64,000 nt of DNA from Xenorhabdus ishibashii (GCF_002632755.1 NZ_NJAK01000001.1:2356001-2420000), one strand, 5' to 3'; shown: positions 18,638-28,909, numbered from the stretch's first letter. Notes: a model not told the origin generated them from the letters alone. Translations and numbers: made by a program.

Positions 18638-21600
18638 TTAAGGTAAAAATGGTTTATCACCAGATGAAAATTTTTTATCTGACCGATAGTTCTCATCATT
18701 CAATGGCTTCTGTACCTCTTGCAAACTATCACCTTGCCCATTGTGTAAGTAAACTTCTAGCTGATTGAATGCAATATTGATATTGTTTTCCCGACATAAT
18801 TTATCAATATTGCGGTTAACTTCGTCTACAGTACGGCTACGATCACCTAATTCTCGAACATAAAGCCTCAATTCATGATCCAATGTACTGGCACCAAAAT
18901 TCATAAAGTAGACTTGTGGCCCTGGCTCACTCATTACGCGGGCATTTTCACTTGCCGCTTTTAACAAAACCTCTTTGACCTTATCAAGATCAGAGCCGTA
19001 TGCAACACCAACCTTAATAATAATCCGTGTAATGGTATCGGAAAGTGTCCAGTTAATTAGACGTTCCGTCACAAATGCCCGGTTAGGGATAATCACTTCT
19101 TTGCGGTCAAAATCTGTAATCGTCGTCGCACGAATACGAATTTTACTGACAGAGCCAGAATAATTCCCTATCGTTACTGTATCGCCAATACGGACAGGGC
19201 GTTCGAACAAAATAATTAAACCCGAAACAAAGTTGGCAAAGATTTCCTGTAAACCAAAGCCTAAACCAACCGAAAGTGCCGCCGCTAACCATTGTAATTT
19301 ATTCCACGAAACACCCAATGTTCCTAATGCTGTAATTCCGCCGACGCCAATGATTAGGTAAGTCAGTATCGTTTTAATGGCATACGAAGAGCCTTGTTGC
19401 AACTGCAAGCGGGATAACACCAATACTTCCAGCAGACCTGGCAAGTTTCTCATCATGACCCAAGAAATGACCAACATCGCTATTGAAAGTACCAAGTCTT
19501 TCAAAGTCACGTGATTCAGGACATTGCCCAGCTCTGTTGTAGTGCTGTACTGCCACAAGTTGATCCCATCAAGATAAGAAAATACGGTCACCAGATCAGA
19601 CCAAATCCAATAAAATGCACCTAAAAAAATCAGAAACAGCACCATGGTAGTTAAACGCAATGATTGCTGATTAATGCGATCTAAAGCCATTGGGGGTTCT
19701 TCCGTTACTTCACCTTCTGCCCCTTCTTTCGTTAGGGATTGACGGCGAGCAACAGCACGTCGATAGGCAATGCGACGCGCTGCTATTCCTAATCCACGCA
19801 AACAGGCTTGATAACTGATATGCCAGAGAAACAGTAAATACAAACTATAGAGCCAACGTTCTGCCAGACGTAAAGTTGTGTAGAAATATCCCGATACCAT
19901 CAATACCATCAGAACCAGCGGGGCAAAAGTCAATGCGGTCACTACAATGGTACGGATCACATGTGAGCTTTTTTCGCGCCATACATAGCGGCAGAATGGA
20001 AAAATAAACAGGAAGACAAAGAACAGGCAGATCAATACTGTACACTGACCAATAACATCATCAGACAGCCGCAAAGGGTATTTAGCCCCCAATGTTATCC
20101 AGAACAAAATAGGCAATAGTGTTATTGACAGACGAACAAGATTTTTTCTGAATAAGTGACAAACCGCACTGTCCAGAGAGAAATGCTGTTCCCCAATTCC
20201 ATCTTTCACTAGGATCTGATAACTGCAACTATACATAATCCAAAAAAGCGCCAATTGACGGGAAAATCCCCAAATCAAATCCCCAAAATCATCACCTGAT
20301 TTCGAATACCAATAACCTATCGCCAACATGATAAAAGCAAGTGGTAACGTTTTAATTAATGTCAGCATCAGTGCCAATGGGGTATGTAGTTGACTGTCAT
20401 GACGAAACTGTCCCACTTCGCCCGATATTTTTTTCAACTGTTCGTTAATGCTTTTGGTTTGCCAGCGTAAAAACAGGCCAACTAATACAAGAGGAATAAC
20501 GAAATGAATAGAGTTTTTTAGCCCCGTAATCAGTCCGTTAAGCGTTAAGCGAATTTCCAGATGACTTAGTTCTTCTTGAATGAGTTCGGGCAAGGATTTC
20601 AACCACACCACATTCATTGGTTTGTTACTGTTAACCCAAAAGATTTGCTGGACAAGGGTTTGCTCTAGTGATTCAGAAACATCCAACAACTGTTGCTGAT
20701 CCATTTGCAAGTTAATGGCATGAGTAATCTGATTTCCTAACTGGTTATTGAGCTGCTCTAAAAGTTCACAGTGCACTTCCAATATCTGGTTGATAGCATT
20801 ATGTATTTCATCCACCATTCCATTGGATGCATTTTTTATTTGGTAATGGTTATTACTCAATAAATGATTGACATAGTCATTCCCTTGACAGAGCCGGTCT
20901 CGTTCCTGATTAATTTCAAATTGCTCTAGGCGTAAATCTGCTATTTTCGTTGGTAAATCTTTTGTCAGCACATCCTGTGGTATTTTCAACTGTTCCTGAA
21001 ACAGGATCCGTGATAACAATAGGCTGCCACGTAATACCTTTATTTGTTCTTTAAGATTACGCTCTGATTGGATGGCTCGCTCCAGAAAGTTTTTAATACG
21101 AATACTTTTCTGTGCCAGTTGGTTATTGTCACGTGTTGCTGCAATCAACTGTTTACTCAGTTCACGATTATGTTCAATTTCTGCCTGAACTAATGAGTTA
21201 TCTTGAATATGTAAATTTTTACCATCCTTAGTTTGCGCTTCTTTCGCGGTTTCTTCAGAAAGAATCAGGCGCTTTCCACTCATCACATTTTGAATAGACT
21301 GAACATTACTTTCCAACTGTTCAATTTGGCGAGTTGTATAATCCCGTTGCCGCTGTAAAAGTGCTTGTAACTGAGTATTTGCTTGTAGAGATTCTTTTTG
21401 ATACTCATTTTGCTGAGTCAAAAAAAGTTGTTCTACCTGCAATAATTCTATCCGGGTAAGGCTCAATTCTGACTGTTCAGTCAATGCATTATTGAGTTGG
21501 TTGCGAATCTGCTGCAATCTTTGCATGTTACGGAATAGCGCATTTTGCACGCGTTCTGGCTGAGTTTGTAGCCCAATCAACTGGCTGTTGTAGCTGGCAA

Positions 21601-22075
21601 GATTTTCCTGTGCCTGCTGCAAATTATACCATGTGCTATTCAGTTTAGATTCGAGCTGCTTTAAGGACTGTGTTTCTAGTGACTGCTGATATGCATCCTG
21701 CTGATCGTTATTTTTTAGATTTTCAAGTTCAGCCGTAATTTGATGTGATTTTTGTGGCACATTTTGCACATTTTTCCTGAGTAGAGCGAAATCTAGCTTC
21801 AATTGGTCTATTTTATCGAAGAAAGAGAGCGACTTTTCCAAATCAGCTATCGATATCTTTTCTTCAACGGTATGCTCCTTACGTTCTGTCAGGAACTTAA
21901 GTTGATTTTGAATATCATTACGGGTTGGAACATCGCTGCCGGCAGCCGCATTTACCGAAAAAAAGAGAGGTAACAGGAAAAAAAACAGTATAGCGGAGAA
22001 ACGTATTGCAGAGAATTTGTTACACAAACTCCCCTTATTAAGTAAAACACCCAAATATCGGTTAACTGAAACCAT
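18638..22075 (-). CDS. mscK: Potassium-dependent mechanosensitive channel MscK
   Basis: The product has 1145 residues, against 1120 in E. coli MscK (KefA). It opens under membrane tension when external potassium is high, releasing solutes. The chain starts with a hydrophobic signal segment (about residues 24-45). About 440 residues of periplasmic coiled coil follow, full of Gln and Leu, with ASYNSQLIGLQTQPERVQNA. About 11 membrane segments come next, and then the MscS core. That core shows the pore helix ALSVGLGFGLQEIFANFVSG and the conserved ERPVRIGDTVTIG. The C-terminus ends with VNRNIDKLCRENNINIAFNQLEVYLH. A DsrE gene fragment lies just upstream. Confidence 0.95.
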   Translation of the reverse strand: MVSVNRYLGVLLNKGSLCNKFSAIRFSAILFFFLLPLFFSVNAAAGSDVPTRNDIQNQLKFLTERKEHTVEEKISIADLEKSLSFFDKIDQLKLDFALLRKNVQNVPQKSHQITAELENLKNNDQQDAYQQSLETQSLKQLESKLNSTWYNLQQAQENLASYNSQLIGLQTQPERVQNALFRNMQRLQQIRNQLNNALTEQSELSLTRIELLQVEQLFLTQQNEYQKESLQANTQLQALLQRQRDYTTRQIEQLESNVQSIQNVMSGKRLILSEETAKEAQTKDGKNLHIQDNSLVQAEIEHNRELSKQLIAATRDNNQLAQKSIRIKNFLERAIQSERNLKEQIKVLRGSLLLSRILFQEQLKIPQDVLTKDLPTKIADLRLEQFEINQERDRLCQGNDYVNHLLSNNHYQIKNASNGMVDEIHNAINQILEVHCELLEQLNNQLGNQITHAINLQMDQQQLLDVSESLEQTLVQQIFWVNSNKPMNVVWLKSLPELIQEELSHLEIRLTLNGLITGLKNSIHFVIPLVLVGLFLRWQTKSINEQLKKISGEVGQFRHDSQLHTPLALMLTLIKTLPLAFIMLAIGYWYSKSGDDFGDLIWGFSRQLALFWIMYSCSYQILVKDGIGEQHFSLDSAVCHLFRKNLVRLSITLLPILFWITLGAKYPLRLSDDVIGQCTVLICLFFVFLFIFPFCRYVWREKSSHVIRTIVVTALTFAPLVLMVLMVSGYFYTTLRLAERWLYSLYLLFLWHISYQACLRGLGIAARRIAYRRAVARRQSLTKEGAEGEVTEEPPMALDRINQQSLRLTTMVLFLIFLGAFYWIWSDLVTVFSYLDGINLWQYSTTTELGNVLNHVTLKDLVLSIAMLVISWVMMRNLPGLLEVLVLSRLQLQQGSSYAIKTILTYLIIGVGGITALGTLGVSWNKLQWLAAALSVGLGFGLQEIFANFVSGLIILFERPVRIGDTVTIGNYSGSVSKIRIRATTITDFDRKEVIIPNRAFVTERLINWTLSDTITRIIIKVGVAYGSDLDKVKEVLLKAASENARVMSEPGPQVYFMNFGASTLDHELRLYVRELGDRSRTVDEVNRNIDKLCRENNINIAFNQLEVYLHNGQGDSLQEVQKPLNDENYRSDKKFSSGDKPFLP

Positions 22076-22083
22076 GAACTCAT

Positions 22084-22299
22084 CTACTCATCATTTGCCG
22101 CGCCATCAACCAATGTCAGTTCGCTAATTTCTCTGGCATCAGTACAGGTTTTGATCAATCTAACGTCGACACTTTGTGCCATCAAAATTTCCAGCATTTG
22201 TTTTAAATTATAGCTTTCTTTAGGCGCTTGCCAGGCCAAACCCGCGGCTACAGCATCAGACATTAAGAACAATTTCAGTTCTCTGCGGACGCCGTGTTC
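22084..22299 (-). pseudogene. DsrE/YchN-family gene fragment
   Basis: Between acrR and mscK a frame encodes ELKLFLMSDAVAAGL, then YNLKQMLEILMAQSVDV and KTCTDAREISELTLVDGA. This is the central and late part of the DsrE/YchN family of small cytosolic proteins (E. coli YchN has 117 residues). Homology starts about at 22281, right behind the acrR stop, and breaks off at LVDGA, where AANDE and a stop replace the usual C-terminal helix. The first third of the family, including its beta-alpha start, is missing. An ATG at 22263 could still make 59 residues. It is not part of the E. coli locus, so it looks like a truncated copy brought in by rearrangement. The family call is by recalled likeness. Confidence 0.7.
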
Positions 22300-22948
22300 A
22301 AAATTTGTTTTCTTCGCTGTTCCGTAAATGGTGGCTGTATTTAAGTGTATCAATGAAACTATCCACCAAATGAGCTGATTGCTCTTGAATATTAAAACTA
22401 TCCGGTGAGAATGACCAGTTCTCAAATATCCCTGTCATCAATGCTCTCAACATGATGGCAGAACGCCTAAGATCAAGATTATAGGGCAGTTCTCCAGACT
22501 GAATACAAGCAAATAACATTTTTTCAATCTTCTTGTGATCGGAAATACAGATCTCCCGAATATCCTCTACTAGCGAAGATATTTCTCCAACGAATTCACA
22601 TTTATGGAAAAAAATTTCCATTAATTGACGAATCTGATAATCATCAATCATCATTCTTAACATGGAAATTAATAAATATCTCAATGCAATAAGTGGATTA
22701 TCAGGATATTTTGATTGATACTCTTTCTCTAGTTCGTCTATTTTATGCTCTGGCATTCTACAAACAACAGAAAGTAGATCTGTTTTATTTTTAAAGTGCC
22801 AGTAAATTGCTCCGCGCGTTACACCAGCGGCAGTTGCGATATCGGATAGCGAGGTAGCAGAAACACCACGCTCAGAAAAGGTTTTTATCGCAGCATCTAT
22901 GATTTGCTGACGAGTTTGATTTGCTTGCTGTTTAGTTTTTCGTGCCAT
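22298..22948 (-). CDS. acrR: TetR-family repressor AcrR
   Basis: The product has 216 residues from ATG 22948 (MARKTKQQANQTRQQ), against 215 in E. coli. It represses the acrAB efflux operon and is released by bound drugs. The N-terminal TetR helix-turn-helix reads SATSLSDIATAAGVTRGAIYWHFKNKTDL near residues 30-60. The rest is the helical ligand-binding domain ending HHLRNSEENKF. Longer in-frame starts upstream would run through the operator and are rejected. It is divergent from acrA and shares the operator at 22987-23010. Confidence 0.95.
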   Translation of the reverse strand: MARKTKQQANQTRQQIIDAAIKTFSERGVSATSLSDIATAAGVTRGAIYWHFKNKTDLLSVVCRMPEHKIDELEKEYQSKYPDNPLIALRYLLISMLRMMIDDYQIRQLMEIFFHKCEFVGEISSLVEDIREICISDHKKIEKMLFACIQSGELPYNLDLRRSAIMLRALMTGIFENWSFSPDSFNIQEQSAHLVDSFIDTLKYSHHLRNSEENKF

Positions 22949-22986
22949 TTTAGTGCCATAAACTTTGTTTTTGACCGAGGCTGATT

Positions 22987-23010
22987 TACATACATTCATG
23001 TATGTTTGTA
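22987..23010. promoter_or_regulatory. AcrR-type operator between acrR and acrA
   Basis: A 24-bp element begins TACATACAT and ends TATGTTTGTA, with a perfect inner palindrome ACATACAT-TC-ATGTATGT at 22988-23005. It corresponds closely in length, position and half-site sequence to the known E. coli AcrR operator. It would control both acrR and acrAB. Confidence 0.85.
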
Positions 23011-23090
23011 CTATAGCACTCATTAACCAACGAAGTAATGATTTCACTTGTTAGATTAACGAATCAACATTGAAAAATTGAGGTTTACTT

Positions 23091-24290
23091 ATGCGAAAAA
23101 ACAGGGGAGTTTTGCCTCTGGCCACATTACTGGTAATTTCAGGTAGTTTCATTCTTTCAGGATGCAATGACAATAAAAATACACAGCAAGGGGCTGCAGG
23201 CCAGCATGTTCCTGAAGTTGGTATCGTAACGCTGAAGGCAGAACCTCTAACGGTCATCACAGAATTGCCAGGCCGCACCTCGTCTTATCGTGTTGCCGAG
23301 GTTCGCCCCCAAGTCGGCGGCATCATACTGAAACGTAACTATAAAGAAGGAAGTGATGTGGCTGCTGGTGAGTCGTTATACCAAATAGATCCAGCGACTT
23401 ATCAGGCAGAATATAGCAAAGCAAAAGCAAGCTTAGCCAGAGCGCAAGCCAATGAGAATGTTTCCCGCTTAACCGTTGAACGTTATCAATCCTTGCTAGG
23501 CACACAATACGTGAGTAAACAGGAATTTGATAAAGCAAATTCAGAATATGCTCAGGCAAAAGCAGATGTTCAGTCCTCTCAGGCTGCATTGGAAAATGCC
23601 AGAATCAATCTGGCATACACCAAGGTAACCTCCCCTATTTCTGGGCGTGCGGGTAAGTCTACCGTCACAGAAGGAGCACTGGTTTCTGCGGGTCAACCAA
23701 CAGCTCTGACGATTGTTCAGCAGTTAGATCCTATCTATGTTGATATCACTCAATCAAGTGACGACTATCTGCGCCTCAAAAATGAAATTGCAAAAGGAAC
23801 AGTTCAAAAAGAGAGCAAAAAGACCAAAATCCGCCTAATAACTGACACAGGGCAAGAATACAGCCAAGAAGGTTACCTGGAGTTTTCTGACGTGACGGTT
23901 GACGAAACAACAAGCTCTATCACTATGCGCGCTGTGTTCCCAAACCCGAATGAAGAATTATTGCCAGGTATGTTTGTTCGCACCAAGTTAGAAGAAGGTG
24001 TGCGCAAAAATGCGATTTTGGTTCCTCAGCAAGCTGTTACCAGAACACCTCGTGGTCAAGCAACCGTACTGATTGTAGATAAAGATAACAAAGTAGAATT
24101 GCGCAATATCAACGCTACTCAGGCAATTAGTAACAAGTGGTTGGTGACAAAGGGTCTGAAAGCTGGAGATAAAGTAATCGTCACAGGATTGCAGAAAATA
24201 GCACCAGAAATAACGGTCAAGCCGACGGAAATAGATTTGAATGCTAATCCTACGGCTAATCAAGCTGAGTCTGCAAAAAAGCCTCAATAA
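23091..24290 (+). CDS. acrA: Periplasmic adaptor lipoprotein AcrA
   Basis: The product has 399 residues, against 397 in E. coli. It is a membrane-fusion protein linking the AcrB pump to the TolC outer-membrane channel. A lipoprotein signal ends ILSGC, with the lipidated cysteine at residue 25. Beta-barrel, lipoyl and alpha-helical hairpin parts follow in family order (ELPGRTSSYRVAEVRPQVGGII, then KASLARAQANENVSRLTVER, then AYTKVTSPISGRAGKS). acrB begins 14 bp after its stop, so the two form one operon under AcrR control. Confidence 0.97.
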   Translation: MRKNRGVLPLATLLVISGSFILSGCNDNKNTQQGAAGQHVPEVGIVTLKAEPLTVITELPGRTSSYRVAEVRPQVGGIILKRNYKEGSDVAAGESLYQIDPATYQAEYSKAKASLARAQANENVSRLTVERYQSLLGTQYVSKQEFDKANSEYAQAKADVQSSQAALENARINLAYTKVTSPISGRAGKSTVTEGALVSAGQPTALTIVQQLDPIYVDITQSSDDYLRLKNEIAKGTVQKESKKTKIRLITDTGQEYSQEGYLEFSDVTVDETTSSITMRAVFPNPNEELLPGMFVRTKLEEGVRKNAILVPQQAVTRTPRGQATVLIVDKDNKVELRNINATQAISNKWLVTKGLKAGDKVIVTGLQKIAPEITVKPTEIDLNANPTANQAESAKKPQ

Positions 24291-24304
24291 GGAGTCGGTG
24301 ATTC

Positions 24305-27300
24305 ATGCCTAAGTTTTTTATCGAACGGCCAATTTTTGCATGGGTAATAGCGATTATCACTATGCTATCTGGCCTACTGGCAATCATGAAATTACCCGTG
24401 GAGCAATATCCTGCCATTGCTCCACCTACTATTTCTATTTCAGCAAGTTATCCAGGAGCTGACGCAACAACAGTACAAAATACTGTAACACAGGTTATTG
24501 AACAGAATATGAATGGTATCGATAACCTAGTGTACATGTCTTCCAGCAGTGATTCTGCGGGACACATGAATATCATGCTGACCTTTGAAGCAGACACAGA
24601 TCCAGATATCGCGCAAGTTCAGGTTCAAAATAAACTGCAATTGGCAATGCCACTATTGCCTCAAGAAGTTCAGCAACAAGGTGTTAGTGTTGATAAAACC
24701 ACCAGTTCATTTTTGATGGTGGCTGGTTTCATCTCTCAAGATGGTTCCATGACTCAAGATGACATCGCTGACTATATCGGGGGCAGTGTTAAAGATACAT
24801 TGAGCCGTGTTGCTGGCGTGGGTGAAACACAACTCTTTGGTACGCAGTATGCCATGCGTATCTGGCTCAATCCTGACAAGCTGCTCAACTATAAAATCAC
24901 TACTCAGGATGTTATTAGTGCAATCAGGGCTCAGAATAATCAGGTTGCTGCCGGACAATTAGGAGGGACACCACCGGTTCCAGGTCAGCGCTTGAATGCT
25001 TCGATCATTGCACAAACTCGTCTGAATTCGGCAGAAGAATTTGGCAAAATTTTGCTGCGCATGAATCCCGATGGTTCACAAATTCGCTTGCATGATGTCG
25101 CTACCGTTCAATTGGGCGCTGAAAATTACAGTATCATTGGTCGCTTCAATGGTAAACCAGCATCAGGGATTGGTATCAAACTAGCATCAGGTGCCAATGC
25201 CTTGAATACCTCCAAGGCTGTTAAAGAAGCACTGGATGAGATGCAACCTTTCTTCCCGCATGGGTTGACTGTTGTTTATCCATATGACACCACACCATTC
25301 GTTAAAATTTCTATTTTCGAAGTGGTGAAAACATTGACAGAAGCCATTCTGTTAGTGTTTATCGTTATGTACCTGTTTCTGCAAAACTTCCGAGCTACCT
25401 TTATCCCAACCATTGCAGTTCCGGTTGTATTACTTGGTACATTTGCCATTCTTGCTGCGTTTGGCTATTCCATCAATACATTGACCATGTTCGCTATGGT
25501 ACTTGCCATAGGCTTGCTCGTGGATGATGCCATTGTGGTAGTGGAAAACGTCGAACGAATTATGCAGGAAGAGGGGCTATCACCGAAAGAAGCCACTAAA
25601 AAATCAATGGGGCAGATCCAAGGTGCTCTGGTCGGTATCGCACTGGTACTTTCCGCTGTATTTGTACCAATGGCATTCTTCGGAGGTTCCACAGGAGCGA
25701 TTTACCGCCAATTCTCAATCACGATCGTTTCAGCAATGATATTGTCTGTGCTGGTGGCATTAATCCTGACTCCGGCACTGTGTGCGACGATGCTCAAACC
25801 TGTTGCTAAAGGCGGACATGGCACTCACACAGGATTCTTTGGTTGGTTTAACCGTCTGTTTGAAAAGAGTACACATCATTATACTGATAGTATTGGCCGG
25901 ATGTTACGTGGCACAGGGCGTTACTTGGTGATCTATGTCATATTGATTGCCGGCATGGCCTGGATATTTAAGAATCTGCCATCCTCTTTCTTGCCAGAAG
26001 AAGATCAGGGTGTTTTACTGGCGTTGGTTCAATTACCGCCAGGCTCCACTCAGGAACAGACACAAAAGGTACTGGATGAGATCAATGACTACTTCTATAC
26101 CAAAGAAAAAGATGTTGTTAAGTCTGTATTTACAGTTAATGGCTTTGGTTTTAGTGGTCAAGGGCAAAATACTGGCCTGGCATTTATCAGCTTAAAAGAT
26201 TGGGAGCTACGCAAGGACTCGAAAGATAAGGTTCCGGCCATTGTTGCTCGAGCAAATGCGAATTTTGCTCAAATCAAGGAAGCTCTCGTTTTTGCATTCA
26301 ATATTCCTTCAATTGTAGAGTTGGGTTCTGCCAGTGGATTTGACTTCCAGTTAATTGATAAAGGAAATTTGGGACATGCTGCATTGACAGCAGCTCGTAA
26401 TCAATTACTTGGTATGATTGCACAACATCCAGATATGCTGGCGAGTGTCCGCCCTAATGGGCAAAATGACACACAACAATATCGTATTTATATTGATAAG
26501 GAAAAAGCAGAAGCCTTGGCTGTATCCACAACAAACATCAACTCAACCCTGAGCACGATGTTTGGCGGTGTTTACGTCAATGACTTTATTGACCGTGGTC
26601 GAGTCAAAAAAGTCTATATCCAAGCTGATTCTCCTTACCGTATGTTACCAAGCGATATCAGCAAGTTGTATGTTCGTAACTACCATGGAAAAATGGTGCC
26701 ATTTTCTGCGTTCATAGATGCATCAAAAGATCCCTGGATTTATGGTTCACCACGTCTGGAACGCTACAATGGTCTTCCTTCTATGGAAATAGTGGGAGAA
26801 GCAGCACCTGGTCAAAGTACTGGTGACGCAATGGCTCTTATGGAGCAACTGGCATCACAGTTACCTCCAGGAATTGGTTATGATTGGACCGGAATGTCTT
26901 ATCAGGAACGTCTATCCGGTAATCAGGCTCCTGCTCTATATGCGCTGTCATTAATTGTTGTATTCCTCTGCCTGGCAGCATTATATGAAAGTTGGTCTGT
27001 GCCGTTCTCAGTCATGCTAGTCGTCCCTCTGGGGGTTATCGGTGCATTGCTGGCAACATCAATACGTGGACTGGATAACGACGTTTACTTTAAGGTTGGT
27101 TTATTAACGACTATCGGGCTGTCTGCGAAAAATGCCATCCTTATCGTAGAGTTTGCCAAAGATTTGATAGAAAAAGAAGGCAAGGGCTTAATAGAAGCAA
27201 CTCTTGAAGCTGCCAGAATGCGATTGCGTCCAATACTAATGACGTCTTTAGCCTTTATGCTTGGCGTTATGCCTCTGGTATTGAGTAATGGCGCAGGTTC

Positions 27301-27454
27301 AGGCGCCCAAAATGCCGTAGGCACAGGAGTATTGGGTGGTATGATTGCAGCTACATCGTTGGCAATTTATTTTGTCCCTGTATTTTTCGTTGTCATTAAG
27401 CGGCGGTTTACGAAAAAAAATGAGGAGTTTGAACACACTTCAACCCCTCACTAA
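24305..27454 (+). CDS. acrB: RND multidrug efflux pump AcrB
   Basis: The product has 1049 residues, the same as E. coli AcrB. It is a proton-driven trimeric inner-membrane exporter of drugs, bile salts and dyes. The opening [16 protein letters not shown] is the family N-terminus. The proton relay is present as the twin aspartates in [14 protein letters not shown] (TM4) and the lysine in [15 protein letters not shown] (TM10). The second repeat starts near [17 protein letters not shown]. The flexible G-loop segment [10 protein letters not shown] lies in the pore domain. It closes the acrAB operon and is followed by a strong terminator. Confidence 0.98.
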   Translation: MPKFFIERPIFAWVIAIITMLSGLLAIMKLPVEQYPAIAPPTISISASYPGADATTVQNTVTQVIEQNMNGIDNLVYMSSSSDSAGHMNIMLTFEADTDPDIAQVQVQNKLQLAMPLLPQEVQQQGVSVDKTTSSFLMVAGFISQDGSMTQDDIADYIGGSVKDTLSRVAGVGETQLFGTQYAMRIWLNPDKLLNYKITTQDVISAIRAQNNQVAAGQLGGTPPVPGQRLNASIIAQTRLNSAEEFGKILLRMNPDGSQIRLHDVATVQLGAENYSIIGRFNGKPASGIGIKLASGANALNTSKAVKEALDEMQPFFPHGLTVVYPYDTTPFVKISIFEVVKTLTEAILLVFIVMYLFLQNFRATFIPTIAVPVVLLGTFAILAAFGYSINTLTMFAMVLAIGLLVDDAIVVVENVERIMQEEGLSPKEATKKSMGQIQGALVGIALVLSAVFVPMAFFGGSTGAIYRQFSITIVSAMILSVLVALILTPALCATMLKPVAKGGHGTHTGFFGWFNRLFEKSTHHYTDSIGRMLRGTGRYLVIYVILIAGMAWIFKNLPSSFLPEEDQGVLLALVQLPPGSTQEQTQKVLDEINDYFYTKEKDVVKSVFTVNGFGFSGQGQNTGLAFISLKDWELRKDSKDKVPAIVARANANFAQIKEALVFAFNIPSIVELGSASGFDFQLIDKGNLGHAALTAARNQLLGMIAQHPDMLASVRPNGQNDTQQYRIYIDKEKAEALAVSTTNINSTLSTMFGGVYVNDFIDRGRVKKVYIQADSPYRMLPSDISKLYVRNYHGKMVPFSAFIDASKDPWIYGSPRLERYNGLPSMEIVGEAAPGQSTGDAMALMEQLASQLPPGIGYDWTGMSYQERLSGNQAPALYALSLIVVFLCLAALYESWSVPFSVMLVVPLGVIGALLATSIRGLDNDVYFKVGLLTTIGLSAKNAILIVEFAKDLIEKEGKGLIEATLEAARMRLRPILMTSLAFMLGVMPLVLSNGAGSGAQNAVGTGVLGGMIAATSLAIYFVPVFFVVIKRRFTKKNEEFEHTSTPH

Positions 27455-27464
27455 AAATTCAACC

Positions 27465-27500
27465 CTGTTAAAAAGGCCACATAAGTGGCCTTTTTAACAG
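27465..27500 (+). terminator. acrAB terminator
   Basis: A 16-bp perfect stem (CTGTTAAAAAGGCCAC / GTGGCCTTTTTAACAG) with an ATAA loop begins 11 bp after the acrB stop. Confidence 0.92.
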
Positions 27501-27772
27501 CTAAAAATCCTTCGAACAACAAATTACAAGATGACAATATCTGCGTTAAAACTCATTCATAGTCTAATTAAAATAAATACTTATGAATGACAAGATAGGT
27601 TTAAAAGACAACATTTTCTGTTTTTTATAATAAACAGAAGATAGATTGGTAATTTTCCTTGTTTTTATCTTGGTTACACCTTTAATGGTAAAAAGTGTTC
27701 CATCTCGATGGTGACATATGTAATAATGACGTTATATTGATTTTGAAAGTCGCAATACAATCGCCTATAATG

Positions 27773-27841
27773 ATAGCTGTGCTATTGCTACAGTATCTAC
27801 TGTATTAGTGTAATTTAATATATTTCACAGTATATGCTGTG
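27773..27841. repeat. Three clustered palindromes in the acrB-tomB gap
   Basis: Three inverted repeats lie within 69 bp: ATAGC-TGT-GCTAT at 27773-27785, TACAGTA-TC-TACTGTA at 27789-27804, and CACAG-TATATG-CTGTG at 27826-27841. The last two share the form ACAGTATnTnCTGT and are 37 bp apart centre to centre. They could be operator sites for an unidentified regulator; this is inference. Confidence 0.45.
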
Positions 27842-28096
27842 GATATGACTATCCTTCATAGTAGAATGCTAGCGCTTGCAAAAAACGAGGCTTTGTCAGA
27901 ATTTAGTATTTTTGTCGTAACTAAATGTAAATGAACCACTGTTAAAAAATCTAGTTGGCAGATACGTAAAATAGAGCACTAACATTAATAAATAATAATC
28001 ATGTTTTGATAGGCTCTATTCTAAAAGAATGACTATAATAATTAGCATGTATAAGCCTTAGTTCAAATAAGCTGTGCATCGTTTACGGAGGTGATT

Positions 28097-28465
28097 ATGG
28101 ATGAATATTCACCAAGAAGGCATGATATTGCTGAATTAAAATACTTATGTGAAAATTTAATTCATGAGGCTTTTTCCGTCCTGAATCGCACTGATAATCA
28201 TTGGATTCATGACCTGACCTCCGAGAAAAGTTTAAAACTGAATGAATTGATTGAACACATAGCAGCTTTTGTCTGGAGCTTTAAAATTAAATACTCAGAC
28301 AATCACACTCTGAGTACCTTAATTGATGATTATCTAGATGAAACATATAATTTGTTTGGAAGTGATAAGATAAGCTTTCTTGAACTTACAAAATGGCAAA
28401 AAACAAACGAACACTTAACTAATGTTCTGTTACATGATTTGAACGCTGCTCTAAGCAAAATCTGA
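28097..28465 (+). CDS. tomB: Hha toxicity modulator TomB
   Basis: The product has 122 residues from ATG 28097, 5 bases behind ACGGAGG; a GTG two codons earlier is less likely. It matches E. coli TomB (YbaJ) from MDEYSPRRHDIAELKYLCE through LNELIEHIAAF and IKYSDN. TomB neutralises the toxicity of Hha and affects biofilm and conjugation. It is acidic and cytosolic. hha follows 47 bp downstream on the same strand, the standard tomB-hha pair. Confidence 0.93.
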   Translation: MDEYSPRRHDIAELKYLCENLIHEAFSVLNRTDNHWIHDLTSEKSLKLNELIEHIAAFVWSFKIKYSDNHTLSTLIDDYLDETYNLFGSDKISFLELTKWQKTNEHLTNVLLHDLNAALSKI

Positions 28466-28512
28466 TAAATATATTTCTAACTATTTTTTATACCAAATAA
28501 GATAAGGCGATT

Positions 28513-28716
28513 ATGACTAAAACTGACTATCTGATGCGTTTAAGGAAATGCACTTCTATTGAAACACTGGAGCGTGTAATTGAAAAAAATAAATACGAGC
28601 TTTCGGAAGATGAACTCGAATTGTTCTACTCTGCGGCTGATCACCGTTTGGCCGAACTTACCATGAATAAGCTCTATGATAAAATCCCATCGTCTGTTTG
28701 GAAATTTGTCCGCTAA
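28513..28716 (+). CDS. hha: Haemolysin expression modulator Hha
   Basis: The product has 67 residues, against 72 in E. coli. It binds H-NS and strengthens silencing of AT-rich, horizontally acquired genes. The conserved core is [20 protein letters not shown] followed by [22 protein letters not shown] and the ending SVWKFVR. It is paired with tomB upstream. In E. coli maa and ylaC follow; here the next gene is ffs on the other strand, so that block is absent. Confidence 0.96.
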   Translation: MTKTDYLMRLRKCTSIETLERVIEKNKYELSEDELELFYSAADHRLAELTMNKLYDKIPSSVWKFVR

Positions 28717-28800
28717 GCTGTAGTGTTCAGATAGAAAGTGACTTGAGCCGGTAGCTATTATCGGCTGACAGGACAGCTCATAATGAGCTTGAAATTGGTG

Positions 28801-28909
28801 AGGGCTCTGCCAGCTACATCCCGGCACACGCATCCCTTGCTATGGCTGCTTCTTTCCAGACCTGACCAAGTTAACAAGTTAACGTTGCGGGAGAACCAAC
28901 AGAGCCCCC
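28801..28909 (-). ncRNA. ffs: 4.5S (signal recognition particle) RNA
   Basis: On the minus strand the RNA begins GGGGGCTCTGTTGGTTCTCC and ends with the pairing partner GCTGGCAGAGCCC, closing a long rod of about 109 nt. The Ffh-binding domain IV reads GGTCAGGTCTGGAAAGAAGC with the GGAA tetraloop at 28857-28854, and the asymmetric AGCAGC side follows. Compared with E. coli, the pair closing the tetraloop is U-A instead of C-G, a compensatory change. It sits between hha and tesB, near its E. coli neighbourhood (ffs-ybaY-tesB). Exact ends depend on processing. Confidence 0.93.

Larger units (their letters stand above)
27455..28096. other. 642-bp gap between acrB and tomB
   Basis: No ORF of coding character is visible on either strand. 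The first 50 bp hold the acrB terminator. The rest is AT-rich, with several short perfect palindromes at 27773-27841 (annotated separately), and presumably holds the tomB-hha promoter. E. coli has a shorter gap here. Confidence 0.6.

Noticed and set aside
27789..27841. LexA (SOS) box in the acrB-tomB gap
   Set aside because: LexA sites have CTGT on the left and ACAG on the right; here the half-sites are in the opposite order.
28540..28833. 97-codon ORF antisense to hha and reaching into ffs
   Set aside because: It crosses the end of the 4.5S RNA gene and mirrors hha; no coding evidence.
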